From contig LNET01000052.1 of assembly GCA_001464055.1 (NCBI GenBank), forward strand, positions 1-33,672: a stretch of DNA of 33,672 nt, read 5' to 3'. A model generated the notes under the pieces. It did not search any database. It had not been told where the DNA came from and worked only from the letters and a program-made list of their open reading frames with translations. Of this stretch, positions 31,297 to 33,672 are shown in pieces (the stretch's first letter is position 1; every line of letters starts with the position of its first letter). The DNA is from Burkholderiales bacterium Ga0077543 (GTDB lineage: Bacteria > Pseudomonadota > Gammaproteobacteria > Burkholderiales > Burkholderiaceae_C). The position numbers and the translations under genes were made by a program.

Positions 31297-31887
31297 TCAG
31301 GCGAACAGGCGTGGCGGCGGCAACCAGGTCGACGGTGCCGCCACGCTGGCCGGCGCGGGCAGGATCTGCGGCACCGTGAGTTCCCGCTGGCGCAGTTCTG
31401 CCAGCAGTGAAGGCAGGTCCAGCCTTTCACGCAGCACGGCGCTGAGCTTGCGCGTGCACTGCACCGGCACTTCGGCGAATGCGAACCAGCCGAAGCCGTC
31501 CATCTCGGGCAGGCGGCCACCACTGGCGTCGTCGTCGAAACGGCTTTCGCACCACAGCAGGCCGGGGTCGAAGCGCGGCACGCGGGCGGCAAACAGGTGC
31601 AGGTCCTTGCGCGAGCGGTAGGCCAGCTGGCCCAGGTCGAGCAGGCCGGCGGTGTCCAGCAGCAGGCCGGTTTCCTCGCGCGTTTCGCGCAGGGCCGTCT
31701 GCAGCGGGGTTTCGTCGTCGGCGGCGCCTCCCTTGGGCAGGTCCCAATGCTCCTGCCCCGTGACATGGCACAGCAGCAGTTCGGCGTCGTCGTTCATGAT
31801 GACGATGCCGCAGCTCAGCCGCTTGCCGAAGGGCATGGCGGCAGAAGGCAGGGGCAGGGGCGACAACATGGGGCGATTGGACTTCAT
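31297..31887 (-). CDS. Nudix hydrolase
   Basis: 196 residues. A complete Nudix box is seen: G-x5-E-x7-REtxEExGL in GGAADDETPLQTALRETREE followed by TGLL. The preceding HVTGQEHWDLPKGG is typical of the Ap4A hydrolase/MutT-like branch, and CGIVIMNDDAELLLC forms the first strands. A C-terminal extension after FGWFAFAEVP includes TRKLSAVLRERLDLPSLL. Probable substrate: a nucleoside diphosphate linked to another group; not determinable. Start ATG 31887 (MKSNRPMLSP) or 31869 or later; the open frame upstream is non-coding-like. Its stop is nine bases from the stop of the convergent histidine phosphatase gene, and it is divergent from the arsenosugar pair. Confidence 0.9.
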   Translation of the reverse strand: MKSNRPMLSPLPLPSAAMPFGKRLSCGIVIMNDDAELLLCHVTGQEHWDLPKGGAADDETPLQTALRETREETGLLLDTAGLLDLGQLAYRSRKDLHLFAARVPRFDPGLLWCESRFDDDASGGRLPEMDGFGWFAFAEVPVQCTRKLSAVLRERLDLPSLLAELRQRELTVPQILPAPASVAAPSTWLPPPRLFA

Positions 31888-32025
31888 TCCAGCAATGAGC
31901 GTGCCACGGCCGCGTGAAACCCATGCGTCAAATAGCGCGTCTGATTCCACACGACTCTGCCCTTCGCGGTAAGGTTGCGATGGCTGAGGCAGACTGTGCC
32001 CTCCCGAACGGCCCTTATCCATGCC

Positions 32026-32361
32026 ATGAGCAACTACTTCGACAGTGACGATCTGCCCCGCTTCGGCAACATCGGCGAGCATGGCCCGAAGCATGCCGAG
32101 GACTTCTTCAAGTACTACGGTGCCGTCGTCGGCAGCGACGGTGCGCTGAGCAAGCGCGAGAAGGCATTGATCGCGCTGGCCGTGGCCCATTCCGAACGCT
32201 GTGCGTACTGCATCGACGCCTACACCACGGCCTGTCTCGAGAACGGTTCGAACCCCGAACAGATGATGGAAGCCGTGCACGTGGCCGCGGTCATGAAAGC
32301 TGGCATCACGCTGGTGCATTCGGTGCAGATGCACAAGCACCTGGAGAAGCTGGTGTCATGA
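32026..32361 (+). CDS. Arsenosugar biosynthesis-associated peroxidase-like (AhpD/CMD fold) protein
   Basis: 111 residues of the carboxymuconolactone decarboxylase/AhpD fold. Seen: DGALSKREKALIALAVAHS, the redox CxxC in ERCAYCIDAYTTACLENG, and EAVHVAAVMKAGITLVHSV, all typical of the small AhpD-like family found beside radical SAM ArsS. Some members of that gene pair are selenoproteins elsewhere; here all positions are ordinary Cys codons. Role is unclear, perhaps thiol redox chemistry that supports the radical SAM step. Start ATG 32026 (MSNYFDSDDLP), chosen because the family begins there; an upstream in-frame start at 31975 adds unconserved residues. Its stop overlaps the ATG of the radical SAM gene (ATGA). 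Confidence 0.88.
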   Translation: MSNYFDSDDLPRFGNIGEHGPKHAEDFFKYYGAVVGSDGALSKREKALIALAVAHSERCAYCIDAYTTACLENGSNPEQMMEAVHVAAVMKAGITLVHSVQMHKHLEKLVS

Positions 32362-33395
32362 GCGCAGTGCTGCAGATCCACGCCGAGCCGCCCGCCGCGC
32401 CGCGTCCTCAGGCCCGCCACGACTTCGACGCCCTGCTGGCGCGGCAGGGCCTGGTGCTGCCGCCGCTGGCCATCAGCACGCTGCAAGTCAACATCACGCG
32501 GCTGTGCAACCAGGTGTGCAGGCATTGCCATGTCGATGCATCGCCCACCCGCACCGAGGCACTGAGCCGCGAAGGCGTGGAACGCTGCGTGGCGCTGCTG
32601 GCAGCCCACCCGGAGATCCGCACGCTGGACGTGACTGGCGGGGCGCCTGAACTGCACCCCGACTTCGACTGGCTGGTGCGCCAGGCCCGTGCACTGGGCC
32701 GCCAGGTGCTGGTGCGCCACAACCTCACCGTCAGCTATGAACCGCACCCGCAGACCGGCCAGGACATGGCCCACCTGCCCGACTTCTTCGCCGAGCAGGG
32801 CTGCGAGGTGGTGTGTTCGCTGCCCTACTACCAGGCCTACTTCACCGACGCCCAGCGCGGCCGCGGCGTCTTCGACAAGAGCATCGCAGGCCTGAAGCGG
32901 CTGAACGCGCTGGGCTATGGGCAGCCGGGCAGCGGCCTCGTGCTGAACCTGGTCTACAACCCTGCCGGCCCGTACCTGCCGGCGGCACAGGCCAGCCTGC
33001 AGGCCGACTACCAGCGCGAACTGCAGTCGCGCTTCGGCATCGTCTTCAACCAGCTCTACACCATCACCAACATGCCCATCCACCGCTTTGCGCTGCATCT
33101 GCACAAGGCGGGGCAGTACGAGGCCTACATGGACAAGCTGCTGGGCGCCTTCAACCCGCAAGCGGCCGAAGGCGTGATGTGCCGCAGCCTGGTGAGCGTA
33201 GGCTACGACGGGCGCCTGTACGACTGCGACTTCAACCAGCAGATCGAATTGCCCGTGGAGATGGCGGATTCAGCGCGACCCAGCATCTTCGACTTCGACT
33301 TCGCGGCGCTGATGCAGCGGCGGATTCGCTTCGGGCCGCATTGCCTGGGCTGCACGGCAGGGGCGGGGTCTTCGTGCGGCGGGGCGACGGCCTGA
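32358..33395 (+). CDS. arsS: Arsenosugar biosynthesis radical SAM protein ArsS
   Basis: Radical SAM enzyme of 345 residues. The 4Fe-4S motif CxxxCxxC is at Cys50, Cys54 and Cys57 (RLCNQVCRHCHVDASP), followed by LDVTGGAPELHPDF (SAM binding) and CSLPYYQAYFTDAQRGRGVF. The C-terminal DUF3641 part has VMCRSLVSVGYDGRLYDCDFNQQ and a Cys-rich end GPHCLGCTAGAGSSCGGATA; these are marks of the ArsS family (also known as the radical SAM/Cys-rich family), which adds the adenosyl group of SAM to dimethylarsinous acid as a step to arsenosugars. The terminal Cys is Sec in some relatives. The partner methyltransferase gene arsM, often adjacent, is not in the window. Translationally coupled to the peroxidase-like gene. 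Confidence 0.93.
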   Translation: MSAVLQIHAEPPAAPRPQARHDFDALLARQGLVLPPLAISTLQVNITRLCNQVCRHCHVDASPTRTEALSREGVERCVALLAAHPEIRTLDVTGGAPELHPDFDWLVRQARALGRQVLVRHNLTVSYEPHPQTGQDMAHLPDFFAEQGCEVVCSLPYYQAYFTDAQRGRGVFDKSIAGLKRLNALGYGQPGSGLVLNLVYNPAGPYLPAAQASLQADYQRELQSRFGIVFNQLYTITNMPIHRFALHLHKAGQYEAYMDKLLGAFNPQAAEGVMCRSLVSVGYDGRLYDCDFNQQIELPVEMADSARPSIFDFDFAALMQRRIRFGPHCLGCTAGAGSSCGGATA

Positions 33396-33457
33396 GGGTC
33401 TTGGCGGCTGCTAACGGCTCGTAGCGGACGTTGCACTCTGACTGGGTCCCGTGGGCT

Positions 33458-33671
33458 GGGGCTGGCTGTGGCGCGCATCTGAGGCGCCGAGGAGCACAGG
33501 GCCCGCGGCCCTCGCGCGCAGCGCGATTCGTCAACTGACTCATCGCGGGTGTCTGAACGGAGCGAGCGCAGCGAGCGCAGTGAGTTCCGCGATGGGGCCG
33601 CGGGACCGAGCACCGCAGGGCAGTCGGAGCGCCAGCGGAGACCGCCTCAGCTAAGCGCCACAGCCAGCCCC
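33458..33671. repeat. 214-bp element with 27-bp terminal inverted repeats (MITE-like or large stem-loop)
   Basis: GGGGCTGGCTGTGGCGC at 33458-33474 is the exact reverse complement of 33655-33671; after a 4-base mismatch, CTGAGG (33479-33484) pairs with CCTCAG (33645-33650). Internal complementary pairs include CCCGCGGCC (near 33503) with GGCCGCGGG (near 33596) and CATCGCGG (near 33541) with CCGCGATG (near 33587), plus a short direct repeat GAGCGAGCGCAGCGAGCGCAG. No gene is seen. The element starts 62 bases after the arsS stop and ends one base from the window edge, so flanking target duplications cannot be examined. It may be a non-autonomous mobile element or a structured repeat. Confidence 0.7.
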
Positions 33672-33672
33672 G

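Noticed and set aside
33181..33395. Selenocysteine codon in the arsS C-terminus or in its peroxidase-like partner
   Set aside because: All relevant positions are TGC/TGT Cys codons; there is no in-frame TGA before the final stop.

Overview
This 33.7 kb window is GC-rich chromosomal DNA, packed with genes. The codon choice, gene content and protein families (TfpZ-type pilin accessory protein, SWIB protein with a histone-H1-like lysine/alanine tail, DUF1840, BchO-like hydrolase, arsenosugar-type radical SAM pair) suggest a betaproteobacterium of the order Burkholderiales, probably in the Rubrivivax/Leptothrix/Methylibium/Ideonella group. That placement is inferred from content, not measured. 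I see no rRNA, tRNA, CRISPR array, phage block or transposase gene.

Layout. 1-630: 3' end of sucD with a strong terminator. 729-5186: a TerC-type membrane protein, then a Ser/Thr kinase, PP2C phosphatase, FHA protein and class-II-type cyclic nucleotide phosphodiesterase, which look like one phosphorylation-signalling island. 5137-6045: a VapBC-like toxin-antitoxin pair bracketed by two copies of the last 43 bases of the phosphodiesterase gene and preceded by heptamer tandem repeats. 6046-9700: a type IV pilin gene with a sigma-54 promoter, followed by tfpZ-like and pglL-like genes (pilin assembly and glycosylation). 9708-12957: moaC, an M48 metalloprotease, a small holin-like membrane protein and the SWIB/H1-tail protein. 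13068-17414: divergent S9 and S8 peptidases. 17535-20926: two overlapping c-di-GMP genes, an HD-GYP variant and PAS-PAS-GGDQF-EAL. 21000-22602: DUF1840, PEBP-family and histidine phosphatase genes. 22645-27755: a PmrAB-like two-component system in an operon with dgkA, divergent from eptA and a PAP2 phosphatase. This reads as a complete lipid A phosphoethanolamine module with diacylglycerol recycling. 27634-28704: ruvB. 28824-31287: PCu(A)C copper chaperone, VOC protein, BchO-like hydrolase and a second histidine phosphatase. 31297-33395: a Nudix hydrolase divergent from an arsenosugar-type peroxidase-like/ArsS pair. 33458-33671: a 214 bp element with 27-base terminal inverted repeats that runs to within one base of the window end.

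The observations most worth a second look are the toxin-antitoxin pair between duplicated gene ends, the pmrAB-dgkA/eptA-PAP2 module with a hexamer-N5-hexamer operator candidate just upstream of eptA, the terminal inverted-repeat element, the arsS pair without a visible arsM, and a bchO-like gene outside any photosynthesis cluster. All function calls come from reading motifs by eye; no database search was run.
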